Assembly: GCA_945877855.1 (NCBI GenBank)
Contig: CAMDWA010000034.1
Span: forward strand, 1 to 33,364
Source: Thermoflexus hugenholtzii JAD2
Lineage (GTDB): Bacteria > Chloroflexota > Anaerolineae > J036 > Brachytrichaceae
Direction of reading: 5' to 3'
DNA: 33,364 nucleotides
In this document: positions 1-11,624 of the stretch, one piece after another
How the letters are laid out: each line of letters starts with the position of its first letter
Position numbering within the stretch: position 1 is the stretch's first letter
The notes under the pieces: model-generated
What the model was told of the DNA's origin: nothing
What the model saw: the letters and a program-made list of their open reading frames with translations, nothing else
Database searches by the model: none
Translations under genes and position numbers: made by a program

Positions 1-24
1 GAGAAAAAAGCAGAGGTAAATAAA

Positions 25-591
25 ATGAAAACAAAAATCAATAGTCGCATTGGGTTGGCAACACTGGTTGCAATTGGGTTGATGGGATGCAGCACCATCA
101 AAGACGCAGCCGTAAACAAAGTGACCTCGGCGGTAGGGTTGGGCAGCGACACCAAAAATGTCAGCACCATGTGGCCCGATGTGCCGGTCATCGATGGTGC
201 AATCAAAGGTGATTTTGAAATGCCGTTGACGGCACGCCTCATTCTAAAAGCCATCAGCAGCGGTGTGGCCGACTCGATCACCTATAGCACCGTTAAAACC
301 CCACCAGAAGTTGAGGCGTTTTATACCTTGGCCCGCATGAAAAACACAGGCTGGAAAGAGGGCGGCTGTGCGCAAGAAGCGGCGAAAATTGCCAGCAAAG
401 ATGAACCTGCCGCCGCAATGGTAAGCAGCATGTTGGGCGATATCAATTTGTGCGGGTTTACCAAAGTCAGCGGCGCAAGAGAAGAAGTATTAATGCTTAT
501 GATCATTCCGCCGGACAACGCCGACAAACAAAAAACCAGCAAATTATTTTTTATACGTGGCTATACCGATGCAAATGGGGTCGGCAAATAA
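25..591 (+). CDS. Small lipoprotein of unknown function
   Basis: Predicted 188-residue exported lipoprotein. The N-terminus has a basic stretch (MKTKINSR), a short hydrophobic core and a lipobox LMGC, so cleavage and lipidation are expected at Cys22. The mature part has no domain I recognise; it carries two further cysteines (in GGCAQ and LCGF) that could form a disulphide. A purine-rich stretch (AGAGG, about 7 nt upstream) supports the start at the ATG at position 25. It converges with the next gene, their stop codons being only 9 nt apart with no hairpin between them. Function cannot be assigned; location outside the cytoplasmic membrane is the only confident inference. Confidence 0.8.
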   Translation: MKTKINSRIGLATLVAIGLMGCSTIKDAAVNKVTSAVGLGSDTKNVSTMWPDVPVIDGAIKGDFEMPLTARLILKAISSGVADSITYSTVKTPPEVEAFYTLARMKNTGWKEGGCAQEAAKIASKDEPAAAMVSSMLGDINLCGFTKVSGAREEVLMLMIIPPDNADKQKTSKLFFIRGYTDANGVGK

Positions 592-600
592 CATCGCAAA

Positions 601-2469
601 TTATTGAAGCCCAAATAAAACGTATCGTAATATAGACACAGGCTTAAAGTGACCCATTAACACTTGCTCAAACCGCTGAAACACCTCAAAATAATGTTGA
701 TAACCATGTGTTTGAGCCAAGTTTAGCGGCGATATTTGTGCACTGCGATCTTGGCACAAAGCATTCACAATCGCCGTTTCGAGTCGAATTTCGAGGCTAG
801 CATTGGCTGGCAAAATATGCTCGGCCAATAATTTTTGGGCTTGGGCACTTTGATTCAGCGCTAAATAGGTTAATACCCGATGCAAATGAATATCTTGTGC
901 CAATGTCATATCATTTTGAACCGCGTTAAGCTGCAAAACTGCTTGCTCCACTGCGCGTAACGCTTCATCGCCATCTTCTTTTGCCAAGGCCACATCACAG
1001 GCCAACAAATAAGTAAACGCTAGCAACCGCGCATCTTTTAACACCTCGGCTTTTTCAAGCACCTGAACAAGCAACGCGTTAGATTCGCGAATACGCCCCA
1101 ACATTAGCAACGCCTTGGCTTGTTGGTTTTGCGAACCAATCACCCCAGCCACATCGCCAAGCGTATTTTTAAGCGCCTCTGAGGTTTGCGCCACACGCAC
1201 ACATTCGGCATAATTGGCCTGAATATAGTGCAAAATGGATTGCAAATGCACAAACCGCGCCACACCATAACTATCGCCAATCGTTTGCAAGCCTAAAATT
1301 GCGCGTTGGCTGGCCGCCAACGCCCCAGCAATATCGCCCTGCTCATACAACAAATTGGCAATATTACCCTCGCTACGATGTTGAATTTGGGCCAAACCCG
1401 AATCGGCGGCATAGCGCTGAGCCTGTTTCCAATGCTCTAGCGCTATCGCCGTGTGTTTTTGCATGGCGTGAATGGCCCCCAAGACATTATGAGCACGGGC
1501 GCGAATACTCATGGCCAGCACGGGTGCAAACAAAATCATTTTATCGGCCAATTGCAGCGCCTCAAGATTACTATGCTCGGCCTGTTCTAATTGCCCCAAC
1601 GACATAAATGCATTGGCCTGCGCAATCCGCAATTGTGCGATCAACAAAATATGCTTGGGGTCGATATTGTGCAGAATAGATTGTGCCAGCGCCAACGCCT
1701 CGGTTGGTTTGCCCCGTTGGGACAAACACACACATAATTTATGGGCCAATTTGGCATGGACCGCCCCATCGACCAAAGCCAAAGCCGTCTCAAAATTATG
1801 TTGTGCTTCTTCGGCCTGCACCGTATGTAACAACAAATCGCCACGCACCTCATATAACCGACAACGCATGGCATCGGTTTCGGCACTGCTGGGCAGCGAC
1901 CGCTCAATATGCGCCAATATTTTGTCGATCACATCGGCGGCATTTTGCCAACGCCCCTGATTAAACAACGCCACCCCACGATCATATAAAACATCGATGG
2001 CGTCATTTAATGCACCGGCGCTCAAATAATGCTGGGCAGCGGCAATCACATCGCCTTCGGCATTCAGCGCCCAACGCGCCGCCGCCAAATGGGCATCGCG
2101 CTCACGTTTGCTCATTTTGCCGAGCATGGGGCTGGGTTGAATGGCCGGTGCGGCTGATAACGATTTAACCTTGACAGGGATATTGGGCTGGCTGCTAACC
2201 TGCTTGTCGCTCAACGATTCATCACGCGCCAACGCCGCCAATTCGAGCAAACTTGCCACATCGTTTGGCGCGTTTTTTACATCGAGCGCTGGCACAAACA
2301 AGGCCACGAGGGTGCTAAGGTCGGGGGGTTTGTGGCCTTGCTCAAAGCGGCAAATTTGCCCTTCGCTATAGCCCGTCTCAATGCCTAAATCACGTTGAGT
2401 AATGCGTGCCCGTTTGCGCAACATGCGTAAATATGAGCCAAAGTTGTCTTCGGGTATCGCTTTTGCCAT
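601..2469 (-). CDS. XRE-type HTH regulator with TPR repeats
   Basis: A 622-residue protein with an N-terminal Cro/CI-type helix-turn-helix at about residues 10-60 (LRMLRKRARITQRDLG, then GYSEGQICRFEQG). About 500 residues of helical Ala/Leu-rich repeats of TPR type follow; examples lie near residues 155-200 and 290-460. Proteins of this build bind DNA through the HTH and use the TPR superhelix to sense a peptide or partner protein, as in PlcR/Rgg-like or XRE-TPR families. The target and ligand are unknown. It is monocistronic, with no neighbour on the same strand close enough to form an operon. The plus strand over the gene is C-rich although the gene is on the minus strand, in line with the replication-strand bias noted elsewhere. 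Confidence 0.85.
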   Translation of the reverse strand: MAKAIPEDNFGSYLRMLRKRARITQRDLGIETGYSEGQICRFEQGHKPPDLSTLVALFVPALDVKNAPNDVASLLELAALARDESLSDKQVSSQPNIPVKVKSLSAAPAIQPSPMLGKMSKRERDAHLAAARWALNAEGDVIAAAQHYLSAGALNDAIDVLYDRGVALFNQGRWQNAADVIDKILAHIERSLPSSAETDAMRCRLYEVRGDLLLHTVQAEEAQHNFETALALVDGAVHAKLAHKLCVCLSQRGKPTEALALAQSILHNIDPKHILLIAQLRIAQANAFMSLGQLEQAEHSNLEALQLADKMILFAPVLAMSIRARAHNVLGAIHAMQKHTAIALEHWKQAQRYAADSGLAQIQHRSEGNIANLLYEQGDIAGALAASQRAILGLQTIGDSYGVARFVHLQSILHYIQANYAECVRVAQTSEALKNTLGDVAGVIGSQNQQAKALLMLGRIRESNALLVQVLEKAEVLKDARLLAFTYLLACDVALAKEDGDEALRAVEQAVLQLNAVQNDMTLAQDIHLHRVLTYLALNQSAQAQKLLAEHILPANASLEIRLETAIVNALCQDRSAQISPLNLAQTHGYQHYFEVFQRFEQVLMGHFKPVSILRYVLFGLQ

Positions 2470-2532
2470 ATTTATATTGTAATGGTTGCTTTTTTAAGAA
2501 ATATTGCAATTGACAGCACCACTCCCACCCTG

Positions 2533-2617
2533 CCGCCTAAAGCGCTTGAAGCGTTTTAGGCGGTCTTCATCCTGCCGGTTGATAACCCATCATGACAACT
2601 TCTCACAAAAAGAGGTG
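2533..2617 (+). repeat. Dispersed intergenic repeat, copy 1
   Basis: Begins with a 31-nt near-perfect palindrome (2533-2563, arms CCGCCTAAAGCGCTT and AAGCGTTTTAGGCGG around a central G, one G-T wobble). A conserved tail follows with TTCATCCTGCCGG, then TGATAACCCATCATGAC, ending near AGAGGTG. A second copy with the same orientation lies at 12655-12740. It sits just upstream of the M20 peptidase start and shows no coding capacity. Confidence 0.75.
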
Positions 2618-2645
2618 GTCGTCATCTTGGCGTAAACTTAATGTT

Positions 2646-3788
2646 ATGAACGAACTTATCCATCTCATTAAACAACTGGTCAATATTGACTCAATCAACC
2701 CAGATTTAATCGCCAATGCCGCAGGTGAAGCAGCAATAGGCAAATTTGTGGCAAATTGGGGGCGTGAAGCTGGGCTAGAAGTCATGACCCAAATGGCTGC
2801 ACCCGGGCGACCCAATATCATCCTCATTGCGCGGGGCAGCGGCGGCGGCAAATCATTGATGTTAAATGGACATATGGACACGGTAGGAGTGACGGGAATG
2901 GACGCGCCTCATACCTCTCGAGTCGAAGGCAATAGGCTTTATGGGCGCGGTGCCTATGACATGAAGGCTGGCCTCGCGGCCTGCCTTATGGCTGCAAAAC
3001 GGGCAAAAGCGCTCAATTTGCGCGGTGATGTCATCGTAACCGCCGTAGCCGATGAAGAAGTCGCCAGCATCGGCACCCAAGCCATTTGCCGTGAATTAGC
3101 CCGCTGGCAACCCGATGCCGTCATTGTGACCGAGCCAACCGAAATGGAGATTGCAGTCGCGCATAAAGGGTTTGTTTGGTTTGATATCGAGACCTTTGGC
3201 GTGGCCGCCCACGGCTCACGCCCACATTTGGGCGTAGATGCCATCGCTAAAATGGGCAAAGTGTTAACCGAGTTAGCACAACTCGACCTCGATTTACGCG
3301 CCAATCCTACGCACCCACATCTCGGCAGTGGTTCTATTCATGCCTCATTAATTCAGGGCGGGCAAGAGTTATCATCTTACCCAGCCTATTGCAAACTACA
3401 AGTCGAGCGCCGCACCATTCCCGGCGAAACCCCCGATTTGGTCGAAGCTCAACTGCAAGCCATTCTCGACCGTTGTGCTGCTGCCGATTCAACATTTAAG
3501 GCCAAACTTACACGAGGGTTAGTGCGCGAGGCATTTGAAGTGCCAGAAAATGCGCCAATTGTGCAATTATGCGCCCAACACCTCAGCCACATTACCGGCG
3601 CAACCGCCAAAATGAGCGGGGTGTCATTTTGGGCCGATTCAGCGTTTTTTGCCAGCGCAGGTGTGCCCACCTTATTGCTTGGGCCACATGGCTTTGGGGC
3701 ACATGGTGTGGTTGAATGGGTTGATTTAGACACCGTGAGCCAATGTGTCGAGATTTATGTTGCAGTCGCGCAAGCTTTTTGTGCCTAA
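2646..3788 (+). CDS. M20 family metallopeptidase (ArgE/DapE/carboxypeptidase G2-like)
   Basis: A 380-residue zinc-dependent amidohydrolase that cleaves an acyl-amino acid or short peptide. Metal-site motifs are all visible: HMDTV (His76, Asp78), GRGAYDMK (Asp105), catalytic DEE (Glu137, Glu138) and VTEP (Glu163). The lid/dimerisation domain follows at about residues 175-290 (AHGSRPHLGVDA). The C-terminal metal His is in GFGAHGVVEW. The frame is open further upstream, but the ATG at 2646 gives the family-typical start (MNELIHLIKQLVNIDSINP); the longer form would run into the repeat element. The exact substrate (acetylornithine, succinyl-diaminopimelate or other) cannot be read from the sequence, and no arginine or lysine genes are adjacent. 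Confidence 0.88.
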   Translation: MNELIHLIKQLVNIDSINPDLIANAAGEAAIGKFVANWGREAGLEVMTQMAAPGRPNIILIARGSGGGKSLMLNGHMDTVGVTGMDAPHTSRVEGNRLYGRGAYDMKAGLAACLMAAKRAKALNLRGDVIVTAVADEEVASIGTQAICRELARWQPDAVIVTEPTEMEIAVAHKGFVWFDIETFGVAAHGSRPHLGVDAIAKMGKVLTELAQLDLDLRANPTHPHLGSGSIHASLIQGGQELSSYPAYCKLQVERRTIPGETPDLVEAQLQAILDRCAAADSTFKAKLTRGLVREAFEVPENAPIVQLCAQHLSHITGATAKMSGVSFWADSAFFASAGVPTLLLGPHGFGAHGVVEWVDLDTVSQCVEIYVAVAQAFCA

Positions 3789-4062
3789 AACATATCTCCC
3801 ACATAGACTATCTCCCTGCAATGACAGGCTCTCACGTTTGCAAAATATGGTGCAATCATGAGAGATAACCCGAATATCTCCCTTGCAAAACTTAGAACTC
3901 TGTTCACCTAGATTTTGTTGCACTCGGTAATCGTTCATTTACCTCAAACAAATCTCTGTTCTAGATAGGTCTTTCGCCCTAGGCCTCGTCAGCCGTCGGT
4001 CTGATTTGACTATCCCCCCAGATAGTTATCATCAAGTCACAGGATACATCAGGAGACACAAA
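3789..4062. promoter_or_regulatory. Gene-free leader with repeated TATCTCCC motif
   Basis: No gene seen. TATCTCCC occurs three times on the plus strand (3793-3800, 3809-3816, 3875-3882). The 13-mer TATCTCCCTGCAA at 3809-3821 recurs in reverse complement at 17299-17311, upstream of the secreted glycosidase. A small hairpin ACTATC/GATAGT with a C-rich loop lies at 4009-4026. Probably holds the promoter and a possible operator of the small secreted protein that follows; the motif's function is inferred only from repetition. Confidence 0.35.
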
Positions 4063-4452
4063 ATGAACAACATCACAAACTTCGCCGCCAAATTCAGCAA
4101 AATCGCAAGCAAGATTGCCTTCGCAACCGCTCTCGTTTTTGTCGCTTGGATGTTGATTCAACCAGGCACCGCAGCTGCAGGCACAAATGTCACCCCAAGC
4201 ACCCGCCGCATCACCGCCATGAGCCGCCAAACCATCGTTCGCCGCGCCGTCGTGGTTAGCAGCGTGAATGTGGTTTCAAGCGCCACCGAGCCAGTTGTGC
4301 CAACTGAACCACGCAATGTCGTGTTGGCCGCCACTGAGCCAAACGCCCCAGCCAATGTCGTATCAAGCGCCACCGAGCCAACCACCAACACCAGCAAGGT
4401 TCGCACCGCCCCACGCATCGATGTCAGCGGTTCACGCATCACCCGCAAATAA
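4063..4452 (+). CDS. Small exported protein with VVSSATEP repeats
   Basis: A 129-residue protein. A start at 4063 is favoured by a clear AGGAG Shine-Dalgarno 8 nt upstream. Residues about 15-37 form a hydrophobic signal or membrane segment (IAFATALVFVAWMLI) followed by small residues and a likely cleavage region (GTAAAG). The mature part is low-complexity: NVVSSATEP appears twice and NVVLAATEP once, within a basic, Thr/Pro-rich sequence lacking cysteine. I recognise no family. It is likely a surface or periplasm-side protein, as an unstructured linker or cell-envelope component. It converges with the isomerase gene across a 42-bp palindrome. Confidence 0.65.
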   Translation: MNNITNFAAKFSKIASKIAFATALVFVAWMLIQPGTAAAGTNVTPSTRRITAMSRQTIVRRAVVVSSVNVVSSATEPVVPTEPRNVVLAATEPNAPANVVSSATEPTTNTSKVRTAPRIDVSGSRITRK

Positions 4453-4491
4453 GCGGTTTTATTTCTGGTTTTACTTATCTCCTTCTCCTGA

Positions 4492-4533
4492 AAACGCATA
4501 CGGCCTCAGCAATTGCTGAGGCCGTATGCGTTT
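4492..4533. terminator. Perfect 42-bp palindrome, bidirectional terminator
   Basis: Two 21-nt arms (AAACGCATACGGCCTCAGCAA and its exact reverse complement) meet at AATT. On RNA from either strand this folds into a GC-rich stem ending in a U-rich run. It lies between the convergent small exported protein and IPP isomerase genes, and overlaps the first bases of the isomerase stop codon, so it plausibly ends both transcripts. Confidence 0.8.
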
Positions 4534-5572
4534 AAATATTTTGAGCTAATACACCTGGTAATCGTAATGCGTTTAAGTCGCTTGCACTAGCGCAAAACAT
4601 GGTAGTGCGTAATTCGGCGGTTAATAAAGCTATTTCTGCACATACAGCTTCTGCCGATTCCGCTGCACATTTTAATAATGGGCCAGCTATCCCCACAAGG
4701 TCAGCCCCAAGGGCGATGCATTTAGCAACATCTTGACCGCTTCGAATACCACCACTAGCAAAAATGTGAATATCAGGTCGCCGCAATATACTTCGCGTTT
4801 CTTGCACTTGCTGTAAACTTTTTGCGGTAGGGATTCCCCAATTAGCAAAAGCAGCGGCTAAACGGCGCAAATGTTCATTCGGGGCACGAAATTTTTCTAC
4901 TTGACTCCACGAAGTGCCGCCCGCACCAGCAACATCAATAGCGCTAATACCTGCTTCAATCAGGCGGCGGGCAGTTTGTGCGCTTATTCCCCAACCTACC
5001 TCTTTCGCAATTACTGGAACAGATAATGTGCGGCATACTTGCTCTATTTTGCTTAAAAGACCACGCCAATCCACATCCCCTTCAGGCTGAACAGCTTCTT
5101 GCAGTGGATTAAGATGTAATATCAATGCGTCTGCACCAATCATATCAATCGCACGACGGCACTGGTCAACACCATATCCATAATTAAACTGAACTGCGCC
5201 TAAATTCGCAAAAAGTAAAATGTCGGGAGCAACCTCACGAACACGAAATGTGTTAGAAATTTCTCCCCTTTCGATAGCGGCACGTTGGCTCCCTACCCCC
5301 ATTGCTAAACCATAGTGCTGAGCGGCAATCGCTAAATTTCGATTGATTAACTCAGCTTGTAGTGTTCCACCGGTCATTGAGCTGACCAAAATAGGCGCTT
5401 TTAATATTTTACCGAACACGGTGGTTTTAACATTTATTTCGTGCAAATGTAATTCGGGTAAAGCTTGATGAACAAAATGATAGTTTTCTAAACCCGTCGT
5501 AATGTGAGGAAAAGTAACATCTTCCTCTAAGTTGATACGTATATGATCGGATTTTCTTTGTTGTGTTGACAC
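4532..5572 (-). CDS. fni: Type 2 isopentenyl-diphosphate delta-isomerase (FMN)
   Basis: A 346-residue FMN- and NAD(P)H-dependent enzyme that interconverts isopentenyl and dimethylallyl diphosphate in the cytoplasm. Length and TIM-barrel motifs match the IDI-2 family: RKSDHI at the N-terminus, SSMTGGT at 64-70, [14 protein letters not shown] at 153-166 (catalytic Gln158, metal-binding Glu159), AKEVGWG at 189-195, AGAGGTSW at 216-222, and a C-terminal FASGGIRSG phosphate-binding turn. The start is GTG at 5572, with a GUGAAA-type weak ribosome site. It lies 230 nt downstream of the encapsulin gene on the same strand, after a probable terminator. It therefore likely has its own promoter but belongs functionally to the terpene set, balancing the C5 units that the prenyl synthase uses. 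Confidence 0.93.
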   Translation of the reverse strand: MSTQQRKSDHIRINLEEDVTFPHITTGLENYHFVHQALPELHLHEINVKTTVFGKILKAPILVSSMTGGTLQAELINRNLAIAAQHYGLAMGVGSQRAAIERGEISNTFRVREVAPDILLFANLGAVQFNYGYGVDQCRRAIDMIGADALILHLNPLQEAVQPEGDVDWRGLLSKIEQVCRTLSVPVIAKEVGWGISAQTARRLIEAGISAIDVAGAGGTSWSQVEKFRAPNEHLRRLAAAFANWGIPTAKSLQQVQETRSILRRPDIHIFASGGIRSGQDVAKCIALGADLVGIAGPLLKCAAESAEAVCAEIALLTAELRTTMFCASASDLNALRLPGVLAQNI

Positions 5573-5685
5573 TTTTCACTGCTATATAGCCTTGTTTGGC
5601 TAATATCTCACATACACCCAAGGTGGGAGCTAATTTCTAGACAGCACAAAATCTTCTCCATAATGAGTGACTATTAAAAACATAA

Positions 5686-5715
5686 TGCTGAAATCACTAT
5701 CTCTCCATTTCAGCA
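5686..5715 (-). terminator. Probable terminator of the encapsulin gene
   Basis: Inverted repeat TGCTGAAAT (5686-5694) / ATTTCAGCA (5707-5715), followed on the minus-strand transcript by TTATGTTTTT. It lies about 90 nt beyond the encapsulin stop. A further direct copy of ATTTCAGCAAAA occurs at about 5734, and a 12-bp palindrome TACGCTAGCGTA at 5762-5773. Confidence 0.6.
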
Positions 5716-5802
5716 AAAAACGAAAGGATAGTAATTTCAGCAAAATCATTCAATTGGAGTTTACGCTAGCGTATGTTGTATTCAGGGTTAACTTGTTGAC
5801 GA

Positions 5803-7191
5803 TTAACGTGAAACTTCAACATCTTCCAAAACGCCAAGTGCGTCAGGAACAAGCACCGCAGCCGAGAAATAGCTGCTAACAAGATAGGACATGATAGCCT
5901 TTTCGTTTATACCCATAAAACGAACATTTAAACCCGGCTCGTATTCGTCAGGAAGACCTGATGGATGTAGACCGACTACACCTTGATTATTTTCGCCTGT
6001 ACGCAAAACAATAATTGAAGTGGTTTGTGTTTTGCTAATAGGAATCTTACTGCAAGGCAAAAGTGGGATACCGCGCCAAGTCGGCACCATATGCCCGCCC
6101 ATATCGATGCTTTGTGGATAAAGACCAAGTCGATTACATTCACGACCAAAGGCAGCGATAGCACGAGGATGCGCCAAAAGATATTGTGGGTTACGGCGGC
6201 GTGTCAGCAATTCATCAAGATCATCAGGTGTGGGAGGGCCACTTCGCGTGGGGATACGCTGGCTAAGATCGGCGTTATGCAACAAACCAAACTCGCGATT
6301 GTTAATCATTTCATGTTCTTGACGTTCACGCAGCTCTTCAATGGTCAATTTGAGTTGTTGCTCAGTTTGATTCATTGGTTCATTGTAAAGATCAGCAACA
6401 CGTGTGTGCACACGTAATACCGTTTGCGCAACACTTAACTCATATTCGCGTGGGTTTAATTCATAATCAACGAAAGTGGTGGGCAGTTCTGGTTCGCCTT
6501 TATGACCTGCTGCCAGCGCAATTGCAGCCTGACCATACCGATCTTGATCATGCTTTGGCTTGGCTTTAAATTGTTCAATATGCGCCCGCAATGATTCAGA
6601 TTGGGACACCAGTTCTTCAAACGCTAGTTGTGAGAGTACCAATACAATACATTTTGTGACTGCTTGCATTGAAAACTGCCAATAATCTTGTGATTCTAAC
6701 AACGCTTGATAGCTAAAATGATCCCCATCGATTAATACACCTAATGTCGTCTGATCACCATACTTCCCTGCGCCAACCTTATTAACCTTACCATGTGCAA
6801 TCAGCACAATCTGATCAGCGGGTTGCCCAGCGCTTACAATTGCCTCCCCAGCCGCAAACTCTTTTTGAACAAAGCGTGATGCCAATGCCTTTAATACGCT
6901 TTCATCATTGAAGCCATGAAACAATGGCAACTCACAAAGCTCTTGTGGAATAACTTGCACAGTGGCGCCTACATTTGTAAATGAGACGCGACCATCTCCC
7001 ATTGTATACGTCAAACGGCGGTTTACGCGATAAGAACCGCCCCGCACTTGTACCCATGGCAAGACGCGCAGCAACCAACGAGAGGTAATGCCTTGCATTT
7101 GCGGCGCTGTTTTCGTCGTTGTCGCCAATTTTCGGGCTGCCGCAGTACTTAAACTTGACAACGATTGATGTAAATTATCTGATTCTGACAT
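5803..7191 (-). CDS. Family 2 (2B-type) encapsulin shell protein with cyclic-nucleotide-binding-like domain
   Basis: A 462-residue HK97-fold shell protein expected to self-assemble into an icosahedral nanocompartment. The N-terminal part carries the Family 2 signature [16 protein letters not shown], then [16 protein letters not shown] (residues 37-69). Residues about 85-205 are an inserted CRP/FNR-type cyclic-nucleotide-binding fold ([30 protein letters not shown]), and the HK97 core resumes from about 235 ([18 protein letters not shown]) to the end. This insertion distinguishes 2B from 2A shells. The cNMP cassette is degenerate: the usual GE and Arg that hold the phosphate are replaced in [18 protein letters not shown], so ligand binding is uncertain. 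A strong ribosome site (GAAAGGA, 5-6 nt spacing) supports this start. It lies directly downstream of the geosmin synthase, its likely cargo. It could be misread as a transcription factor, but there is no DNA-binding domain. Confidence 0.93.
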   Translation of the reverse strand: MSESDNLHQSLSSLSTAAARKLATTTKTAPQMQGITSRWLLRVLPWVQVRGGSYRVNRRLTYTMGDGRVSFTNVGATVQVIPQELCELPLFHGFNDESVLKALASRFVQKEFAAGEAIVSAGQPADQIVLIAHGKVNKVGAGKYGDQTTLGVLIDGDHFSYQALLESQDYWQFSMQAVTKCIVLVLSQLAFEELVSQSESLRAHIEQFKAKPKHDQDRYGQAAIALAAGHKGEPELPTTFVDYELNPREYELSVAQTVLRVHTRVADLYNEPMNQTEQQLKLTIEELRERQEHEMINNREFGLLHNADLSQRIPTRSGPPTPDDLDELLTRRRNPQYLLAHPRAIAAFGRECNRLGLYPQSIDMGGHMVPTWRGIPLLPCSKIPISKTQTTSIIVLRTGENNQGVVGLHPSGLPDEYEPGLNVRFMGINEKAIMSYLVSSYFSAAVLVPDALGVLEDVEVSR

Positions 7192-7376
7192 GTTTATCCT
7201 TTCTATAAATAAAAAATTAAATAAATGAAATCCATTGGTTAGCTTATATAAGCCAAGTGAGTAGCTTTGCTAAGTCAATACATGCTCTATATTTCCCAAC
7301 AAACGGTATTCATATATTGTTGAATAGGTGACGCTACACTGATTTTAGGTATAGCTTCGTAGGTGAACAAGCATGA

Positions 7377-10119
<2,743 letters not shown>

Positions 10120-11145
10120 CTAACTTGTCCGCCCAAGTAGACTTTGGGCCAAGGTCTTGAGTAAATTTACTGCATCAGGATTAAGGTTTGCATGATCAAG
10201 CGCATGAATTGCATCGGCATAAGTTCGTTCAGCTAAATTCTCTGTGTAAGAACGCCCGCCTAACCCTTCAATCCGTTCTTTCATATCAGGAATATTTAAC
10301 GGCGCATTACCATAATAGATTGGGCGTAGGCTATGATCACGCTCTAACGCCCGCAACACGGGCAAGGTTTTCTTGCGACGGGCCAAATCACCATTGCCCT
10401 TGCCCGTCACTGACGAGTCACCAAAAATACCGAGGATGTCATCTTGTAACTGGAAGGCAATACCAAGCCCGCGCCCAAATGCCCCCAATTGCGCAACCTG
10501 ATCGGCATTCGCACCCGCCACAATGCCGCCAATTTTGCAGCAAGCAGTGGTAAGTGCAGCGGTTTTGCCTTCGATCATATGCATATATTCAGCCGCGGTG
10601 ACATCAGTGCGTTGCTCAAACCCAATATCAAGATGTTGACCAATCGTCAAGCCTAGACACATTTGGTCAAAAACCCGCAATGCCTGAATAACCCGTTCAG
10701 CCGGTACGCTGTGATCCGTTAACCGCTCTAATGCTAAATGGGCCAATGAAAACATGACATCACCCGTATTTACGCCTTGGGCCAGCCCCCACACCCGCCA
10801 CAAGGTCAACCGACCACGCCGCAAATCATCCCCATCTTCAATATCATCATGGATGAGTGAGAAATTGTGTAACAATTCAACAGCGGCAGCCGCTGGCATT
10901 GCAGTTTCGGCGCTGCCACCGCTGGCGAGGCAGGTTAGCAATACCAAAATCGGGCGAATACGTTTGCCGCTAGTGATACGGGCCAATGTGCCATCGGCAT
11001 TGGCAAAGCCCAAATGATAACGTGACATGGTTGTCAGGGTATGTGGCTGTTCGCCTAACATAGACTCGTTTGTGCTGACAACATTCAACATTTCAGCTTC
11101 AATTTGTGGAAGGTAGGTTTCAAAGAATTGTGCAAGTGTGTTCAT
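10120..11145 (-). CDS. Polyprenyl (farnesyl/geranylgeranyl) diphosphate synthase
   Basis: A 341-residue all-trans prenyltransferase that condenses isopentenyl diphosphate with allylic diphosphates. The first Asp-rich motif is HDDIEDGDDLRRGR (Asp100, Asp101, Asp104). The second is QDDILGIFGD (Asp235, Asp236), with Gly in place of the last Asp, as in many actinobacterial-type enzymes. KRIRP at 61-65 binds pyrophosphate. An aromatic Phe five residues before the first Asp fits a short product (C15-C20), but chain length is not provable here. The frame stays open to 11235, but the ATG at 11145 gives the family-like N-terminus; the longer form would overlap the divergent gene. No GLGT-type loading motif is seen, so packaging in the shell is less likely for this protein. 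It is the first gene of the terpene set and supplies the cyclase substrate. Confidence 0.9.
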   Translation of the reverse strand: MNTLAQFFETYLPQIEAEMLNVVSTNESMLGEQPHTLTTMSRYHLGFANADGTLARITSGKRIRPILVLLTCLASGGSAETAMPAAAAVELLHNFSLIHDDIEDGDDLRRGRLTLWRVWGLAQGVNTGDVMFSLAHLALERLTDHSVPAERVIQALRVFDQMCLGLTIGQHLDIGFEQRTDVTAAEYMHMIEGKTAALTTACCKIGGIVAGANADQVAQLGAFGRGLGIAFQLQDDILGIFGDSSVTGKGNGDLARRKKTLPVLRALERDHSLRPIYYGNAPLNIPDMKERIEGLGGRSYTENLAERTYADAIHALDHANLNPDAVNLLKTLAQSLLGRTS

Positions 11146-11170
11146 GCCGATTAGAATGATACCCGACAAT

Positions 11171-11491
11171 ATGCCAGAGCAAATTTCAATCAACTTTACT
11201 TGGCGCTTGCCCGATGGCAACCGCGCCCGTGCCACTTTCTTAGCCGATGTGATCGAATATGAATATGTTAAAGATCGCTGGTTGTGTGTGTTGCGTCAAC
11301 TCCAAACCTCACTCGATGCCGTGCCAAGTGCGGTTGCCAATTACATTCGTGAGTTGCCCGGGCATTGGGTTTATATTCCAACCGAAGGCAAAAATGGGTT
11401 AACTTTGCCACTTAAATTAGAGACCTTACTGGGCAAACCCCGTTTTTTCCGCAGCGAAGACCCGCGCTTGCCCCCAACACAGACACAATAA
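11171..11491 (+). CDS. Conserved-looking small protein of unknown function
   Basis: About 106 residues if it starts at the ATG at 11171 (MPEQISINFTWRLPDGNR). In-frame GTG (11138) and ATG (11144, 11156) starts exist, but the first two would overlap the head-to-head prenyl synthase start at 11145. The composition is protein-like: alternating hydrophobic strands, then RDRW-type helix (VKDRWLCVLRQLQ) and a C-terminal VYIPTEGKNGLTLPLKLE segment. There is no signal peptide or cysteine motif. I do not recognise the family. The divergent position next to the prenyl synthase may only mean a shared promoter region. Confidence 0.6.
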   Translation: MPEQISINFTWRLPDGNRARATFLADVIEYEYVKDRWLCVLRQLQTSLDAVPSAVANYIRELPGHWVYIPTEGKNGLTLPLKLETLLGKPRFFRSEDPRLPPTQTQ

Positions 11492-11624
11492 GCGATCGCA
11501 TTTGGGTAAAATTAAGTTATGCCTCTGTGACCGATTACACCCAGCCCCCGAGCGTTAGAATGTCGTTTGAAGAAGGCGCATGGGTCAAACTAAAGACTTA
11601 CCGAATATTTAGGTCAATAGCAAC

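Noticed and set aside
1299..1964. Several long open frames on the plus strand inside the XRE-TPR gene
   Set aside because: They are shadows of the Ala/Leu-rich minus-strand gene, Cys- and Ser-rich in composition, without ribosome sites.
4063..4452. Tandem repeat array suggestive of CRISPR or VNTR in the small exported protein gene
   Set aside because: The repeats are in-frame coding repeats (VVSSATEP) of uneven spacing, without spacers or cas genes.
5803..7191. Reading the CNBD-containing protein as a CRP/FNR transcription regulator
   Set aside because: There is no helix-turn-helix after the CNBD; the N-terminal and C-terminal parts match the Family 2 encapsulin shell.
10120..11235. Longer prenyl synthase start at 11235
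   Set aside because: The extra 30 residues are not family-like and would overlap the divergent gene by far more than the short form.
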